A stretch of DNA of 64,000 bases from Eopsaltria australis (GCA_034509425.1 JAVTVJ010000076.1:2480001-2544000), one strand, 5' to 3'; positions 10,276-24,914 are shown, counted from the first letter of the stretch. Notes: generated from the sequence alone by a model not told the origin. A program made the numbers and translations.

Positions 10276-13200
10276 CACTCTCTAGTATTAGTTGATACAA
10301 CATGGTGAAATTGTTTGGATGGTTGTAGGGAGCAAAACAAAGTGATTTATATGCTAAAAGCTGAAGAAACTACCATGTGGGGCCAGTCTGTCTTCAGCTC
10401 TGCTGGGTTTGAATTAAGGTATTGACATATCAATGAGGGGAGTGAGTGGAAGTGAGTGAGGGAAGCCCAGACACTCCTGTGTTTCTGTGTACAGGAAATG
10501 CCTTCGATTTAACTTGTTCCTTCCAAGCTTCTAATTTCACAGGCATCAAATCACAGATTTGTTTGGTAACTTCTGAACTTTACCTGATCATATTGACTTT
10601 TGATTTATAAAGCTCAGTTTCATTTGTGTCTTAGAGAATAAGAATTGAAGCATGAAAGTTAAATGAAATTTCCAAAAAATCAATTTGTTGTTTAAATGAG
10701 CAACTGAATAACAAGATCTGCTTGAATTGGAATAAGATTTAGATCAAATGGAGACAAGCATCTTTCCAGAGATGCAGTGTACCAAAAGGTATTTTGATGA
10801 AGTTCAGTAATAGAAAGACCAAAGGTTCACTAGGCTTACTGAGCTCAATCACACAGACACATCAGATTATAAATAGGGAGAAAGTGGCAGTAATCTTCCA
10901 TTTAAGAGCTTAATGTTTGAATCCAGACACTGAGACAAAGCAAATACAAAGAGTGACAATTGAGAAAGTTCAAGGCATTCCTCTTTCCAAGGTTTTTAGA
11001 AAAGGTATGTTGAAAAATATCTATTCTGCCAAGAGATTCAAAATGGTGGCTTGGTTATGCATTTTTGTCAGAAATCTAAAATCAAAAATTACATGTGCTT
11101 ATGTCACTTGAAAAGACCATACCAGTTTTATATCTGTGGAAATCACTGGAATAATATGGGGAATAATGAATTTGGCTTATATCCTAGATGAGACACTTTT
11201 CAAAATGACTGTGTCACCCACATTTTTATGGTTCTGAATTAAAATTAAAATCATGCTCTGATGAACTACATCCCAAGGTATTTAAACTCTGTTGTTCAAG
11301 TTAAGCTCAATTTCAGAGTGTAATACCAGAAAAATTCCACTGGGAGATTTTTAATTTTTTTATGCAGGTTCAACATGTATGAGAACACTTATACAGCCAT
11401 TTAGCATCAATCAAGTGAATACAGTGCTCATCAGAGGTGAGCAATTTGCATTCCACATGTCTGAGGTTTCACTTAGCTTCATGGCTTTTACACAACTAAC
11501 TCTGTGGTTTTATTTTGGGTGTACACTGGGATACATCACTGCTGGAGTTGAGTGAGTAGTTCATCACTTCCATCAGGGGCATTCAAACCTGTTGTGAAAA
11601 GTTACATATCCCATTTGAGAGCTTAACATAACCCCTGGTAGTGGAAATTCTACACCTTAGTGATTCTCAGTTCTGTTTCATGTGAGACACAAACATCACA
11701 TTTGTTTCTGCATCTTGTCTGTTTCATTTTCCTGAGGCAGGATGTGGGATAGAGAATTGTCGCAGGAAATCTGGCATGATAAAAAAAGTGGCAAGAGAGA
11801 TTCATATCTTTACAGGTCAGACACTGACTGAAGTGAGTACTTGCTGGAGAGGTGGGAAAGTGAGAATTAGGCTTTGCTTCACCATTACTCATAAGTAAAT
11901 GGACTACAGAATTACTAAGCAAGTGGTCTTTGTCATTCTGTGTTCTTCAAGTACCATCAGCTCAACTCTGCTGTCAGTTCCAACAACAGACTCTGGGGAT
12001 GTTACTCTGATCGTAAGGCAATGCAATTATATTTCCCAGTCACAGATGGATTTCAGCTCCCCCCCAAACTAAAATATTTGCTTTATTTCTTTCCAGACTA
12101 TGAAAATATAGAACAATTCATAATGTGAAAATCGAGCTTCTGAAATCTCTGTTCCCAGTGTTTGGGCTATGACTTTGAAATTTAAAAAAATAAATGACAG
12201 CTGTCTTCACTCTGCACATGTGTTTACTCATACATTAGTTTGCACATTTGAATAATTACAGTAGTTGAGGGGATTATATGCGTATTGTTAAATCTGTTAA
12301 TTCTCGCATGAGAGGGTTGTCATGCTAGATACCATGTGTTTGTACCATCAATAAAAGAGGATAAGTTTTCTTAGGTTAAAGGCTTCCAGTACATATTCAG
12401 AGTGCCTGACATACCCACAAGGGTCAAAACCAAATGATGTTTTGAGTTCTGCAGAAAATATCTCACTCCAACTTACATTACTGTGGAAGCTGCTTATATG
12501 GGAATGTGAAGAGATGACTCCTAATGCAGGGTGCAGTAATTGAGAAACAATTACTTATTCAGTCAAACAGCTGAAAATATTTTCTGACCAGAAATGTGAC
12601 AACTGAGTAGGTTTTGTTACTTCTCTAGTTGCAAAATTTATCTATTTATATGACTAGTTCCTTGGACTATTTTTAGCTTACTGCTAATGGACCGTAGGTG
12701 CCTTTGAGATTTTATTGCTCTTTACCTTATGAAGAATGCTCAAGCAATTTTAGTGTCAAACTATAAACTCACAACTCACCCACAGTGAGTTTTTCTCTTT
12801 TGTCTTCACACTTATTCTGTCCACTTGCACTTCATTTTAATGATAGCAGTTGCACCTATTTCATTTCCATATGTAAAACCCAGAGAATTTTCAATGTGTG
12901 GGTTTGTTTTTTTTTTCCCTGTAATATTGTAGTTCCCAAAGTGAGGTCATAACTGATGTAGTTTGCACATATGGGTTTTCAACTTGACTTCCACTTAAAT
13001 CTCAGGGCTTTTCCTCCCTGTCTTTTGGGGTCTGTCATTGTTTCTATGGCAGCTTTGGCTATGGTGTAAAATTAAAGGTAGGAAAAAGCAAGAAAATTGA
13101 GACAAAAAGCAGTTTCCATGTGAGATGATCTCTCTTTCATTGCAGATCACAAAAACAGAACAAGATAGTACAGATAGCTCAATTCTGTTTTGCAAGCCAT

Positions 13201-16200
13201 TGGAACACTGTGTGTGTTTACTTTTCTCCTTATTCTAAAAGAGAATAGGAAAGAGCTGAGAAAAAGATAACAAGGGTTAAAAGATATTGAAGGCCCTTCT
13301 ACAGGAAGCAGCTGAGTAGGTGAAGATTTTTTGTCCTCAAAGCAAAAGATTTCAGAGGAGATACTATAAACTTCTATAAAATTATGAGTGGCATGGAAGA
13401 CATTGGTAGGACTCAATTATTCATCATTCTTTTTTAAGACAAGAACTATTGATTGCCAGATAATGAGAGTAGAAGTCATTTTCACGCAAACAACAAAAGC
13501 AGTGCTTTTACAGAGAACATGTGCTATCATTGTGGGCCTTCCTGTAAAAAATGGTGTGTACAGCCAAAATTGACATTGGTTGAAGATTTGACTAGACAAG
13601 CACATGACACTGAAATTCTCAAAAGATTCTAAAATATGCAGGATAGCAGCCAGTTCAGAAACTTGCCTTAGCTGAAAATAGTTGGAAGTTGTAACAGAAT
13701 TAGAGAAGCAATCAGCTACCCACTGTTGTCTTGCTGATCTCTCTATGCACTGATTTAGGGTCATTGCTCCATCTGGTTAATTTCTTCTGGAAAGGCATCA
13801 GTTCCTGCCTAATAAAACAAAAAAGAAAGGGTCTACTTAAAAGAATCTGGGCAAAACAAAATAATTTTGAGGATCAATGAATGATGGTGGTGAAGATCAT
13901 AGGCTCAAAAGTATAAAACCCCCCCGCCCTAAGTTTGTGAAGACACAGAGTTGGATAATCCAACACCATCTCCTTGTTTCTAAAGGCATCCAAGAAGCTG
14001 AGAGAAGCTCCCTGGCCATGTTCTGCCTGGCAATATGTCAAGACACAAGAACAGAAAAATACCGCATGCCTGCCTTCCTTTTCCTCGTAGAATGGATGTC
14101 TGGCTTGAGTAACCTCAAGAAGGGTGGGCTGAGGAGTGCCAGAGATTAGACAGTGCTTTGTGTGAAAGGTGAGGAGCAAAGCACAGTAAGAACCTCAAGA
14201 GATTTTGGAGAAGCATTAAAATGTTCTGTAGCCTAACAAACTCAATGTCTGTGTGTGTAAAACAGAAGTAAGGCAATCCCATTGCAATCTCATGGCCCAC
14301 TCCACTATCACTCATCTGCACATTGATTTATGAAGGTAGTTATCCTTTATGAGCACTGTTGATGAACTCTTGATATGAGCCAGTGCAGCTGCCTTTACTG
14401 TGTAAATGGGAAAATATTCTATAAGGGAGATAATGTTCAGAAATGCACAGGCTGGAATTTGAAAATTAGCAAGTGATTTTTTTAAGTTACTTTTGCACAT
14501 CTTTATTTTGAATTTTTAGCCCCTTGCAGGACTGAATTTTCTATAACGATGCCACATGAGTGATCTTTGAATATATGAAGCCTTACTATGGCATGTGACT
14601 GGATATACAAAATGTCTTCTGTCAGAGATCTGAATATAAATTCAGGATATATGCTCTCACTGCAGCAGAGTACATCAACATTTCAGTTATTCAGTGGAAA
14701 TGAGCTTGAGACATGCCACCTTCAGTTCCTCCACAAGAGGCTTTTCTTTGAATCCAGCTGAAATACAGTGGTGTGAGATGTGATAAATGTTAGAATTTTT
14801 ATAACAACCAATACATGACAATGTCAGATTACTTTTACTTTCTGAACATATCCTTGTCTCCTTGTCTCCACTGTGATTACTGGTGCAGGTATGATTTGTG
14901 TTTTTCTTTGCAACATACTTCAGCTTAGAGATATAGAAAATGAATGGGGAAATTAAGTATCCCTGGAAGTAAAAGAAATTCCTGCTGTGGCTTAAAAAAT
15001 AGAACTAGCAGCTACGGCAATGTAAACAATGCGCTGATAGTTTTGCATGGCCTGATATGCATAGTCTTTAATGATCACTGAGCATGATCCAGGTTTCAGA
15101 CTGAGAAGAACGATCCTGATTTCAGAGGATTTCTTAAAAAAATTTTTAAAGACTATTAAAGCCAATTCTGCCCAGCTGGAAGTCTCATTGAGTTGGACTT
15201 TTTAACATTCAGGACACTGCAATTAGCTCAAAATATGAACAGGTTCCCTGTGGCAATTCAAAATACAACTTTCAAACAAAGGAATGTTTGCTTTTTGTGG
15301 ATAAACCTTTATCACTATGCCAATTCCCCCATTCACCATATAGCTGTAGCTTAAAACTTTAGTGAAGCAATGGTCCCAGCATCAGACTGTTTCAGAATCT
15401 GTTGGACTTCAGCATATTAGATTTCTGATCTATCAGATAATGTCAAGGCCTGTGAAATCAGTTTCACCTATGCAAATATGCTCGTCTTCAATCTTTGTTC
15501 CCAAATCCTAAGAAAAAAAGCCCTTATTCCAGGTTTATTTTTGCTTGGATATGGGTATTTTTAACCTAGATTCTAAATGCAATAGAGTCAACCCTTCGTT
15601 ATTTCTTCTTTAAAGTCTTACTCAAACACTGACCTTTAAAAATTCTAACTACAGCTACTTTTGCAAGGCCTGCACTTTTATGAAACAAAGCTCTCTCTGT
15701 TCTCTGCTGGAAATATCGGATTCAGGCCTAAATTGGCAACCCAGTTCCTTTTCTTATAAGATTTAACTCTACTATTAACCACAGACAGGTGTCCAATACC
15801 TATTAAAAAAGCTTGTATAAATTATGGACCTCAGCAGAAATCAATCTGCAGTCTAGTCTGGTGGGCTGCACAGTAGCCAAGAAAAACAACAAACCCAAAA
15901 CATGTTGGCAAGTAAACTCTTCTTTATGTTTGATACCATTTACAGATGACTATAAAATCAATACCAAAAACTTTGAGTTGTTATGAGCTGGACTTATGAT
16001 GACACTCCAGAAGTGACCAGAAAGCAGTACTCATTTTCCTGTTTCTAATACTAAATCTCAGAGTTATTGGCTGTCAAAGGAATATTATGCAGACACCGAT
16101 TGTTGACTCTTGGAAAGCACAGCCCCCATCCTTGGCTTTTGAGATATACAGGAAACAGCTATACATTGAGTTTCTTAATAAACTAACTTGCCTACACTTG

Positions 16201-18261
16201 GTTTGTAATTTTTCAAGAACTGAGAGTCTCCCCCCTCCTACCAATTTTGTCTGTGATGGTCCTGTACTTCAGTTCTGATATGTCAAGTTCTAACCCTTAG
16301 ATGTTTTTCAAACCATTCCATCAGATGTGGAGTTAGATGAAATAGCATTGCTTCACAGGAATATGTGACTACCACAGGGCAGAAGAAAAAAAAATCCCTG
16401 AAGTCCTGCAAGGCTAGTATGGGTAGGTATCCAGGTTTCTGCTGCTCCCACCTTGTACTCAGAAAAACACATCAGGTGTTTGTGAGATCTCTGGCCTGTG
16501 CTAAACTTGTAACAGGTCAGCTTTGCCAATCCCTCCAAACTATGCACAAACTTAGCCATGGTTAACCATTGTCCTTGAGACAGTAACACCAATAATTATC
16601 CAGTTGGGATGTGTCTGTACCATAACATCTGTGGGTAACCGCCTGCAATCCAGATAATCCTACAAAGAGATAACTGGCAATTAGTTGTGCGTTGTGTCTT
16701 TCACCCTTTAGTAATGCTCTGGCTGTGAAGGAATCACAGAGGCTCTACAGGATCAGAATAGGTAGGTTTACAAAAATTTGTGGTCCTCATTCCATAATTA
16801 TCCTCTAAATTACATAGTTCCTTTCCCAGTGCTTATTCCTCTCACAGTATCCAAACATTATGCTCCAGACTGCTAAGTATGTATAAAGGCATTCATTTTT
16901 TAAGTAGAGTTATGTTTGGCTTCTATTTGCTTTTATGGAAGTCTTAAGAGTTATTATGTTACTGTATCGAAAAAAAAAAAGGAGGATTTAGAATAGTTTA
17001 CCACAGTGAGAGGCTGAAATCAATATTGTTTATATGGGCATGAATGTTATTGACTGTGTATTTACAATAACCTCCAGAAAGTAACTCTTAAACCATTAAG
17101 CCTCCTTGCAAAGTATACAATCTCATAAATCTGACTAAACATTTTGCAATAATAATTAAATTAATTACTAGGACAAAGCAACATATTTGATAGTTTTTAT
17201 CCTTAGGAAAAATTAGACATTTCACCATTGACTTGATTCAAAGATCCTGTTTTCTCCAGACTGGTATTTGCAACTGTAGAAATACCTTTTTATTTCTGGA
17301 AGAAAAGACTTCATGATGAAGCATAACCCAAACAGGATTAATCTGAAGACAATTGGTTTAACTTGCACAGAATATTGTTTACAATGTCGTTGATAGAGGC
17401 CAGCTCAGAAAAATGCACCCAGATGTCATTGTTTGGATATAGAACATTTATATGTGACTAAGTAATTAATTACTGTATCCCCCTTAATCCAAGATTCACA
17501 GGGAAATCTGGGCTGAAAATAAGTGTTCAAGAGCTCCCAGAAACAAGGCAGCTAAGGAACACTTTTCATTCATTCATTATGTTACACAGAGGTGCCCACT
17601 AGAGAACATTGTCTACATGCAGAAGGCATTTTCTGTAGGTCACTGTTACAAACAGCCTTCACACAGTATATGGAGAAAACTAATAAAAATGCAAAAGAGG
17701 TTAAGAGACATGAGGTGATGATGATTCAGTTTGATATTGGCAGACCTGGGGACCAGGGGTCAGGTCTGATGAGCTGTCCCATATCTTAAAGAGAAGAATA
17801 TGTGATTTAGCCTTACATTTTGTGTGAAAGATATTTCAGGAGAAAATTGTCATTGGGAAAGATCTAAATCTGTGAGAATTGAGTTTTAGTTATTTTGAGT
17901 TTGGATTATTCAGGAAATATTAAAGACTTCTGTGATTTCATGGCTATCTAAGAATTGAGAAGATTGATTAGGTGCCACCTTCCAACTGAAATCTGTTTTC
18001 CTTTAACTACATGATTCCCATAATTTTTCTGGATGTGACCCTGGCCAGGCCCATCTGCTGTCATTCAAAGGACCTATGGATTTTCTTGAACCAAGGTCTC
18101 TGATAACTAAAGGAGATCATGGAACCTCTTGGGAAAATGGCTTTGTTGATGAGCAGCTTTCTTCCTCTTTATATTTTTTCCCCAACCATTTCTATAACGA
18201 ACAAAGTAATAAAAAAAAAATAAAAATTTAGAAGTAATATTTTGGACCTAATAGCAGTAAA
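10276..18261. other. 8 kb unique non-coding DNA
   Basis: I see no recognisable gene or repeat family. Minus-strand open frames at 11650-11922, 13417-13764 and 13874-14179 lack known motifs. Single splice-like signals occur (for example CTTTCCAG near 12090 and ATTTTCAG on the minus strand near 13670) but without a matched partner. A run of A lies at 16970-16980 and a C-run at about 13919-13928. The region is consistent with intron or intergenic sequence. Confidence 0.55.
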
Positions 18262-18281
18262 CCTTAGGTTTAAACCTAAGG
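18262..18281. repeat. 20-bp perfect palindrome
   Basis: CCTTAGGTTTAAACCTAAGG is its own reverse complement, with no spacer. Flanking bases do not extend the symmetry. With no loop it is not a natural RNA hairpin; it could be a symmetric protein-binding site or chance. Confidence 0.97.
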
Positions 18282-18382
18282 CACAAGCAGAATTTTGGTA
18301 TGAACAGTAGTGGAAAAAATGAAGTGTTTGAGAAGTATTAAATAGATAATTGCAGGCAGATTTATCTTGGGTTAGTAGGGCA

Positions 18383-18402
18383 AGAGAGAGAGAGAGAGAG
18401 AA
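18383..18402. repeat. (AG)n microsatellite
   Basis: About nine uninterrupted AG units. No gene context is seen. Confidence 0.97.
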
Positions 18403-21051
18403 ATTAAAGATTATCCCAAAAGTAATGTTGTGGCTGAACCCTGATCTCATTTAGTACTTAATCCATGGAAATTTTCTTTCCTTGTGTCTTACCAATCTTT
18501 CTTGTTTTTTTTTCTTTCTGGGTAAGTTATTCTTATTTCCCAGCAGACCCATCACCTGCAGCTGCAGCTTTACCCTTCCTCCTTCATCACTTTAACTTTT
18601 TTACTTGGCCTTAAAATGGGAAAAGACTATAATTCAGATTCATAAATGAAAATTGTTAGGGAGAGCAGAGTATACCTTAAGGCAATAAAAAGTTCCTGTC
18701 ATTCATGCTCTCTAAAGACAGACATCTAGACTTCTTGTCTGCTGTTGTATGAGAGGGAACAAAAGTTGTCCATAGTGTTAAGCATTAAGAAGGAGTGACG
18801 CAGTTGCAGGATTCCTGTAAATAAGACTGGGTGAATATCAACCAAGCAAAACACAAGCATGACTGAGCAGCACTATCTTGAAAACAATATCATTTGACTA
18901 CGTGGCAAATAGAAAATTATTCCATTATCCAGTAATGTCAGAGACGAGGTTTTTAATTAGCGAGACTGTGAATACATGAGGAATACATAATTTATCCATA
19001 GGTTTATCTGATGCACAGTTTTGATCCCAAGAGTTTTTGTTGCTAAAAACCCTTCTCTTTCAGTGTGAATCCTCTGTATTTTCTATTATCAATTTTATTG
19101 TCCTCCTGATTCCCAATGTTCACCTTCATATTCTTGGCAGGTTTTTATGTGTTTGCTTACATTATAATTAAATGTTGTGTATTCTTTAATTTCCAGTTCT
19201 GACTTACAATTACTCTCTTCAGTATAATTACTCCAGCACATACTTTCAGTCAAATGTATTATTCTGTGCATGTCCAAATTTTATTAAACAAGGGTAAATG
19301 TGTGGTCAATTACACTACTACACATACAATTGCATCTGTTCTTAAAAGAAGCTCTTGAGCCTCTAGTGTGCTTTCAGTGGCATGAATTACAGAATTATTA
19401 ATCCCCTTTCATACTCTTTTCTATCAGTTCTTGTGTTCTGCCTGTTAGTGGCAAATTAATTGAATAGGGAAAACAAACAAGCATACAAACAAACAAGCTT
19501 TGGGTTAAGTCAATGATTTCAGATGGTGATAAAATTAATAGACAGAGGATTCATAGTCTTCCTGAAGCCAGGGTTCCTGATGCCAGGGTTCATTATCCAA
19601 CACAACCTCACTTTCTCATTATTCTTTTTTGTAGTATTCCAGCAAAACAAAAGAGAAAGTTTGGGTGAGTCTCCCAATGTCTACCTGTTAGAAATATTTT
19701 GGTTGGAAGTTGTTATCCTGTACATCCCACATTTTAATCATATTGAAAATCCTCTTTTGAAAATCAATCTCCAGACAGCATAACCAAATTAACTGTAACA
19801 CTAACTTAGACATCTTGAGAGTCTTTCAAAAGACCCTTTAATTTGATTTCTGGTGTCTGATCTTTGCAGTCACATGCACTTAAAATAAGAGTTCATTTTG
19901 GTTTTACTTTCATATTAATTTTGTGTTTCTGATGTAATCTCCAACTGCTGCAGAATACAAGTACAGAAAAAAAAATTTTAGCAGTTGGATAAATCTCCCT
20001 TGAGTTTAGTTATGTCTACATCAGCTGTCTAGGCAAACAATAGAGAGAAACAGGAAATTCTACAAGGAAATACAGCCCCTGCTCAAAAACCCAACACACT
20101 GATGGCAAGATCAGCCACCACCTCTAGGAATACCTGTTCCTCTCTCTCTCTGTTAAAGGAAAGGAGTCTAAAGCTTAGCTGCATAGAAGTTACAGCAGAC
20201 TAAAGCTAGATGCAATGCAAACAATCTGTAAACAAGCATATTCAAAGATAAAGTGATTTAATACAAGACTTAATGCTGAATAGATTGGAATAATTTTGCA
20301 TTTAATACTGTATTCTCAGAGAATGAATGGGCATTTATGCCACTTCTTGCTTTCTCTTAAACTTCGCAGAGCATCCTTTTCCAGAGTCCAACAGAATACA
20401 GACATGACCTTAGCTTTTAGAGTAGCTATTCCTATTAAAGGGAAATTTTCTCAAATAAGCAATAAAACACAAAGAGATAAAACCTAATTTATATATCATC
20501 CATATCAGGTTGAAATAACATCTAATGAATTTCATCCTGAAGTAAATTCATATTGTCAGGTTTAACAGCCTTTCATAAACTGGATTTATGCTCAGTGGGC
20601 TAAATTCTCCTTTCAATTAATTTTCATGAGTGGTGTTTGCTGTGATGTAAATGAGAAGAGAATCTGTCTCCAAATGCCTAGAGGCCTTTATTGGGAGTTT
20701 GCTGATGATGCATACAAGGATACTAAAACAATGTTATCGTCATCTAAGCATAGCCTTACAATTAGATAGCAGTTAAGATATGTCCTCTTTTATTCTGCTG
20801 ATTTAGAAAGTGGAATACATTTATTGGAAGAAAGGATGCAGATTAAAAGTCAATGAGATTTTATTGCATCATGGGTAATTATTTTCCATTGTTTTACCAT
20901 TATTTCTTCATTTAGGAAAAGACGATGATTCAAATAATTTTATCAGCTCACTGGCTTTATGTTCCACATATAAGGCAAGAAATTGGAGTCAATACAAAAT
21001 TTTCAATCATGAACCTTTCACTTCCAAATTAATTTTCTTTAAAAATTATGC

Positions 21052-21067
21052 TATATATATATATATA
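21052..21067. repeat. (TA)n microsatellite
   Basis: About eight alternating TA units in AT-rich surroundings. Confidence 0.95.
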
Positions 21068-23124
21068 CATAACATAGTATGTAGTTTTATCTATAGTATT
21101 GGTGCATATATATGTTTCAACATAAATATGCCATTAATAGACACCACCATTGATATCCTGGCAGTAGATGAAACCTATTTGAAAGCTATGTAGCTTGAAA
21201 GTTGTTGAAGACTTTGAAAATGTCTCCCATTTTTTTCAGCATCCAAGAAGGAGTACAGACAATATAGAATATAAGGGAAATAAAGTAATATCCAAGAAAA
21301 GATTAGTTTAAAAGATCTAATGAAATCTAATAATTCATGCAAATCCATAAGGTTTCTCTGGTAATTGTGGAATAAATGTGTAAAGTGATATGATTTTAAA
21401 ATTATAGCTACCAGTAATTACTTTGGTGTTAGGAAGAAACTTCCCTTGTATGGGTACGATTTATCTTCATATTCAAGGTATGTGAACTAGACATTGGCTC
21501 AAGATAAAATATGGGAAGTAAGTGTTAATGTTAATCACAATGTCATTTCCTATGTGGTAGGAAGACCCCAAATTTCATTCCACCCAGAGGCTTTTAGTCA
21601 TCGAGAAGTGATTATGAAAAGCTTTAATGGTATTAATAAATATTTCCTTATACCATCCCAAGCTCCCTTAAGCTTCTAGAAAAAAATCCAATCTATATTT
21701 CTCTAATTAAGTTACATCCATTGTGACTCACATGATAATTGTTCTTCCCCAGAGTGCAAGCAATATTTTATCATATACAAATCAGTGCACATCAATCTAA
21801 AAGAAAATCCATGACTTGTGACTGCCCCAGTTTTCCACTCTTTATTTCAAAAGCTTTTTCTCATCATAATCTTTCTTGCCCTTTCCAGCTTCATATTCAT
21901 ATCTGCAGCAAGTGACCATCCATGCCTCTATAAATTTCTATTTCTGGTACCAGAAGGAAGTCTTTAAATAAAATGAAACTGCTAGAGAAGCTCTATTTTT
22001 CACTATTTAACTCTTCTGTAGAATAAAAAAGTCTTCCAAGAACTTAGTAAGTCAGTTAAGCATTATCTATTTTGAAACAAAGAATGTAGAAAATATTTTA
22101 ATTGGCTTTCATTTTCCCAGTATTATTTAACTTATAATTTTTTTTTTTAGTTCAAAATAATGCTTTTGAAGTAGAAGAAAATAATGCCACAGCTACAATT
22201 ATTATGAAAATAATGTATGAAGAGGAAAGTATCTTCAATTTCTTTTCAGGGATTCTGTTAATACATTAGTTTCTTAGAGTTTTGTTGAAGTTTCAACATG
22301 GAGCATGTCTTACAAAAATGCTTGCAGGCATTTTTCCAAATAGTTTAGCAAACGAGACAACTTTTCTTAAGCATCAATTTCCAATTAAAAGATCAAAATG
22401 AGCACAGTCCATTTCATCTTATCAACACATCCCTAAAAACATGGCATTTCATACCACTTGATTTCCTTACTTCACAACTTGAGTGTTTCCGTCCTATACA
22501 ATAACTTTTTAGTATCACAATTTTGGGCACAATATACCCAAGATACAGGAAAATTATTTCTGCAGTGACAGGATATGCAGGTTAAGGATCTGTATCTACC
22601 AGATCCTGTTCTGGAAGGTCTGATTAGCATTTCCTCTCAGCTTTTCTGTTTCCCAACAATATGCGCATCTGAAAACCTGGTAAGAACACAGTGAAATGCA
22701 GAAACCCCCATGATTCTGTTGCTTTGGAACAAGAGCCATGCACGTAGTAGCTCGCATGACTAGTACTGTCATATGCTAGTGAAATACTGGGAGTTTTGGC
22801 TAACCTTGATGTAGTTTTCTTTGTGTTAGCAGTGGTAAGTTGGATTCAGAGCCTGTGGAGAGTTGCAAATCCTTCCAGTGGATAATTCATCCTGGCTAAG
22901 ATAAGTATTTAAAGAGATTGGTTTCACAGGGAGTTGATACTGTCTTAACGGCTAATCTTATTTCCTCCCCAACCAAAACATCTCAGTAGCGGATCCAGTA
23001 CTTGCCATTCATTTCCAATTTAGTGAAAAAATAAAAATCCATTTAAGTACAGAAACACTGCAAGGAAAAGGACACAAATGCGTTCTTGAGATGGGAATGA
23101 AAAGCAATGGGGGCATTACTGCTC

Positions 23125-23540
23125 ATGAAGAGAGGCTGAGAGAGTTGGGGCCATTCACCCTGGAGAAGAGAGGGCTCCAGGAGACCTTATAGCACCTTTA
23201 GTTGTTACAAGGGGATTACAGGAGAGTGGACAGGACTTTTTACAAGGAAATGCGGTGATCAGAGAAGAGGGAATGACTTTAAACTGAAAGAGGGCAGGTT
23301 TAGATTGGATATTAGGAAGAAATTCTTCACTGTGAGGGTGGTGAGGCACTGGAATGAGTTGCCAAGACGAGTTGTGGATGCTCTATCCATGGAAGTGTTC
23401 AAGGCCAGGGATGTTCAAAGGATGGGACTTTGAGCAACCCGGTCTACTGAAAGGTGTCCCTGCCCATGGCAGAGATTTGGAACTAGGTGTTCTTTTAAGT
23501 CCCTTCCAACCTAACTGTTCTATGGTTATTCTATGATACT
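23125..23540 (+). mobile_element. CR1 LINE 3' end
   Basis: The sequence follows the CR1 ORF2 C-terminus and 3' end: GAGGCTGAGAGAGTTGGGG, GGAGAAGAGAGGGCTCCAGG, a TTTAAACTGAAAGAGGG block, TTAGGAAGAAATTCTTCACT, GTGAGGCACTGGAATGAG, TTGTGGATGCTC, TTTGAGCAACC and a TCTATGGTTATTCTATGATA tail. It is 5'-truncated within the last part of ORF2 and frame-broken by small indels. Overlapping minus-strand open frames are shadows. It looks less eroded than the element at 33.8-34.7 kb. Confidence 0.95.
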
Positions 23541-24700
23541 CTGTACTTTCTGCAGAAATGGGCTGCTCATCACATCTCATACAATCATGCCCTTAAATGT
23601 AAAGCCTTAAAATATCCAAATCTCTCACTTCTCAGTAAATGAAGCTTTAGTGTGTAGTTCAGGACACCACATCTGGAGGATTAGCAGAACTTATTCCTGT
23701 CTCAGGTGTTTACTTCACAGTACAGCACACATTGGTTGTGCTGCTGAATGGGGGTCTTTGCTAACATCATGCCAGACAAGTTAAATGTCCATTCACCAGA
23801 GCAATTATAAGAGTTTCCCAGAAGTACACCCTCAGTAGGTTCTGAAGTCTGCCTTTGAAAACCATCAATGCTATTTATGAGAAAGAGATAATCAGGACTA
23901 GTCTTTGAGCTGTGAAACTCTTGCCAGGGAAGAGCTTAAATGTGCAGGACAAGTTCTTGTTCGTAGAATTATGGCATATCTTGGATGGGGAGGCCTAAAT
24001 ACCGTACAGCTTTGCTCACAAACATGAAATCAAAATTCAGTTTCCCTTAACAGAAGCACTTGCAATAAAAAACTCATCAGGAGCTGGGTAAACCACATCT
24101 ACAATAGGATATCATCCCTTATCTCAAGTGTTGCTAATGCTATAAGTTCTAGACCTAGCAGGAAAGAAAAAGATTCTGTCAATGCAGTCAGCTGTAGCAT
24201 TCTCTTAAAAATATATTTTGATGTGCAGGGCACTGTGGGACAGCCGTGAATTACACTACCATGTAACTTAGAAGTCGTGTTCTGAAAGATGGCCTGGAGC
24301 CACTAGAGCTTTCTCAGCTGTGAGATTGTGCTATACCTCTAAGACATATCAATTGTGATATTTAAGAAAAGGTTAATAGAAAAGGACAAGGTGTTGTTTT
24401 TTTTTTTTTTGTGTTAGACCTTTTCTGCAATAAACCAGGCAATAATACAGAGCCATTGTGCCATCACTCACCAGCCTCAGTTTGTTCCACAAATCATTCA
24501 CACACATCATGTCATATGCTAGGGGTGCCCTGGCTCAGATATGCATTACATTATATGAAAAATTAATCACTTTGTTTTCCCTGAAACCCATTGCATATAA
24601 TACTGAGTTTCTTTGCATTGCAGCACCTAGACTATTTTTATCACATCATTATTCATGGAAAATGTGAAATAAATAACTACCACTGTTCCCTGTTTCGCAG
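23541..24700. other. Unique non-coding stretch
   Basis: No gene or repeat is recognised apart from a 14-base T run (24397-24410). The last 20 bases are a pyrimidine tract ending in TTTCGCAG that leads into the exon candidate at 24701. Confidence 0.5.
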
Positions 24701-24753
24701 AGCTGGTGTGCTGTGCCTGACCATGATTCCAGCTCAGATAATTTGAACCAGAG
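24701..24753 (+). other. Candidate 53-bp exon with consensus splice sites
   Basis: Seen: a pyrimidine tract ending TTTCGCAG at 24700 and a consensus donor CAGAG/GTAAGT at 24753/24754. Of the three frames only one is open, reading SWCAVPDHDSSSDNLNQ with two bases left over. It is not in frame with the candidate at 2801-2916 if the two were joined directly (that join reaches a stop). I do not recognise the peptide. It may be a small coding exon, a non-coding RNA exon or a pseudoexon. The splice signals are the best pair I found in the window. Confidence 0.3.
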
Positions 24754-24914
24754 GTAAGTTTTGGGAAGGCCATGGTGTTTAGAACTACATTTACCAAAGT
24801 GTAGGTTATAAACCAAGACATACTTCTGTTGAGTCAGGAGATTGGAAAATAATCTCAAGTGGAGAGTTCTGTACAAAATTATGTCCTCATTGGGCCCTAC
24901 ATATTATGTCTTAC

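Larger units (their letters stand above)
18282..23124. other. Unique AT-rich non-coding DNA with microsatellites
   Basis: It contains an (AG)n tract at 18383-18402 and a (TA)n tract at 21052-21067. No gene or interspersed repeat is recognised. E-box-like CAGCTG and CACCTG motifs cluster near 18555-18570, but nothing else suggests an enhancer. Confidence 0.55.

Noticed and set aside
10058..10303. Lys/Thr/Asn-rich 81-codon frame
   Set aside because: Produced by the A/C-rich complement of a simple repeat.
13417..13764. 115-codon minus-strand frame with an ATTTTCAG signal inside
   Set aside because: The only donor option is poor and no domain is recognised.
20700..20735. FADDA-like box resembling a reverse-transcriptase active site
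   Set aside because: No neighbouring RT blocks at the expected spacing in any frame; treated as chance.
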